The notes beneath the pieces were generated by a model. The model was not told the origin of the DNA. It did not search any database and saw only the letters and a program-made list of their open reading frames with translations. DNA of 64,000 nucleotides, taken from the NCBI GenBank assembly GCA_964637875.1, contig CAZWXK010000007.1:1-64000 (forward strand). Direction: 5' to 3'. How positions within the stretch are numbered: position 1 is the stretch's first letter; every line of letters starts with the position of its first letter. Below, piece after piece: positions 63,474-64,000 of the stretch. The position numbers and the translations under genes were made by a program. Source of the stretch: UBA5972 sp964637875 (GTDB taxonomy: Bacteria > Pseudomonadota > Alphaproteobacteria > Rhodobacterales > Rhodobacteraceae).

Positions 63474-63971
63474 TCAGGCCGAGGCGTATTCCTCGGCCAT
63501 GCGCATGTCGGTTTCGGCGTCGAGGATATCTTCGAGCAGCGGCAACATTGCCATGTCTTCCTTTTCGGCATGCGCCAGGATGCGTTCGATGAATTCACCC
63601 GCATCATGGACGAATTTCTGCCAGGAATCATGGTCGAACCCCCCATCCAGCCCCTTGCGGGCAAGCGCCGCCGCCGACAGGCCAAGAGGCAGGATGATCC
63701 TGTGGTCCTCGTCCAGATGGTCGCAGATCTCGTCCTCGCCCTCGTCGCGCAGCAAGGGAAACATGGAGTTCTCTTCGAAGGTGAAATGATTGGTGACCTC
63801 GTGCTCGATCGCCTCGGCCGCGCGCAACAGAAGCTGGCGCGTATCGTCGTCGCCGGTATCGGGACCGTCACGCCCGGTGCGGCCGAGCAGACCGTCGATC
63901 TCTTTTGCAAGGGCCATGACGGCCTGGTGATCCTCGTACAGCATCTGGACACAGCGGCGGGTAAAGGTCAT
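63474..63971 (-). CDS. hemerythrin HHE-domain protein (165 aa)
   Basis: A four-helix bundle expected to bind a di-iron centre. Candidate ligands: H15 in YEDHQAVM, H57 and H62 in EHEVTNHFTFEE with E66/E67, H85 and H90 in CDHLDEDHRI, and a later His in LAHAEKEDMAMLPLL. Such proteins bind O2 or NO or store and repair iron. Next to an oxygen-sensitive benzoyl-CoA reductase operon, oxygen or NO sensing is an attractive role, but this is inference. The start lies 29 bases inside the window edge. Confidence 0.87.
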   Translation of the reverse strand: MTFTRRCVQMLYEDHQAVMALAKEIDGLLGRTGRDGPDTGDDDTRQLLLRAAEAIEHEVTNHFTFEENSMFPLLRDEGEDEICDHLDEDHRIILPLGLSAAALARKGLDGGFDHDSWQKFVHDAGEFIERILAHAEKEDMAMLPLLEDILDAETDMRMAEEYASA

Positions 63972-64000
63972 CTTTCCGGCTCCATTCTCGTTTTCTCTCC

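Overview
The window is GC-rich DNA from an alphaproteobacterium, most likely a member of the Rhodobacteraceae. This rests on three things: a 15-gene complex I (nuo) locus with lineage-type accessory genes between the structural genes (a DUF5333-like protein, a DUF5337-like protein, and helix-hairpin-helix domains including one fused to NuoE); a compact leucine-catabolism operon; and a dispersed intergenic element ending in a GTATTT...CAAAGAAGAAG tail that I associate with this family from memory. No rRNA, tRNA, insertion sequence or CRISPR array was seen, and no gene is visibly broken. nuoI is cut by the left edge.

Layout: (1) 1-11282, minus strand: nuoA-B-C-x-D-E-HHH-x-x-F-x-G-x-H-I, where x marks small accessory genes. 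(2) 11452-18736, minus strand: leucine degradation (ivd, the two methylcrotonyl-CoA carboxylase subunits, a GST, HMG-CoA lyase, a methylglutaconyl-CoA-hydratase-like crotonase), with a perfectly placed inverted-repeat operator in front and a divergent APC permease. (3) 20230-34028: housekeeping genes (an unknown secreted protein with a striking phased CGTG array upstream, a DegT aminotransferase, gph, glmU-glmS, a PNPOx-like flavoprotein, then a SPOR lipoprotein, D-Ala-D-Ala carboxypeptidase, tmk, holB, tatD, metallohydrolase and AEC run). (4) 34080-38932, minus strand: a polyamine-type ABC transporter with two unusually long permeases. (5) 39178-45005: a phosphatase, three glycosyltransferases (GT25, GT2, GT11) and a membrane diguanylate cyclase. 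(6) 45254-62249: an anaerobic aromatic-catabolism block. (7) 62443-63971, minus strand: hemerythrin plus a tandem GNAT protein.

The aromatic block is the most distinctive part. One operon (45254-51521) encodes a hotdog thioesterase, a cytoplasmic molybdopterin enzyme of the phenylacetyl-CoA:acceptor oxidoreductase (PadB) type, a single polypeptide joining the Fe-S subunit and the membrane anchor (PadC-PadD), and a phenylacetate-CoA ligase. Convergent to it is a two-subunit 2-oxoacid:ferredoxin oxidoreductase (KorAB type). Divergent from korAB is an uninterrupted operon had-oah-dch-bcrCBAD-fdx: the full Thauera-type, ATP-dependent (class I) benzoyl-CoA dearomatisation pathway down to the ring-opened product, plus its ferredoxin donor. 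A consistent reading is phenylacetate to phenylacetyl-CoA to phenylglyoxylate to benzoyl-CoA to 3-hydroxypimelyl-CoA, with KorAB either oxidising phenylglyoxylate or recharging ferredoxin from 2-oxoglutarate. No transcription factor, benzoate-CoA ligase, substrate transporter or five-subunit phenylglyoxylate dehydrogenase (PadEFGHI) is visible here, so the pathway depends on genes elsewhere or on substitutes within the block.

All functional names come from reading motifs and gene order by eye. No database search was run. Start codons were chosen from ribosome-binding sites and stop/start overlaps.
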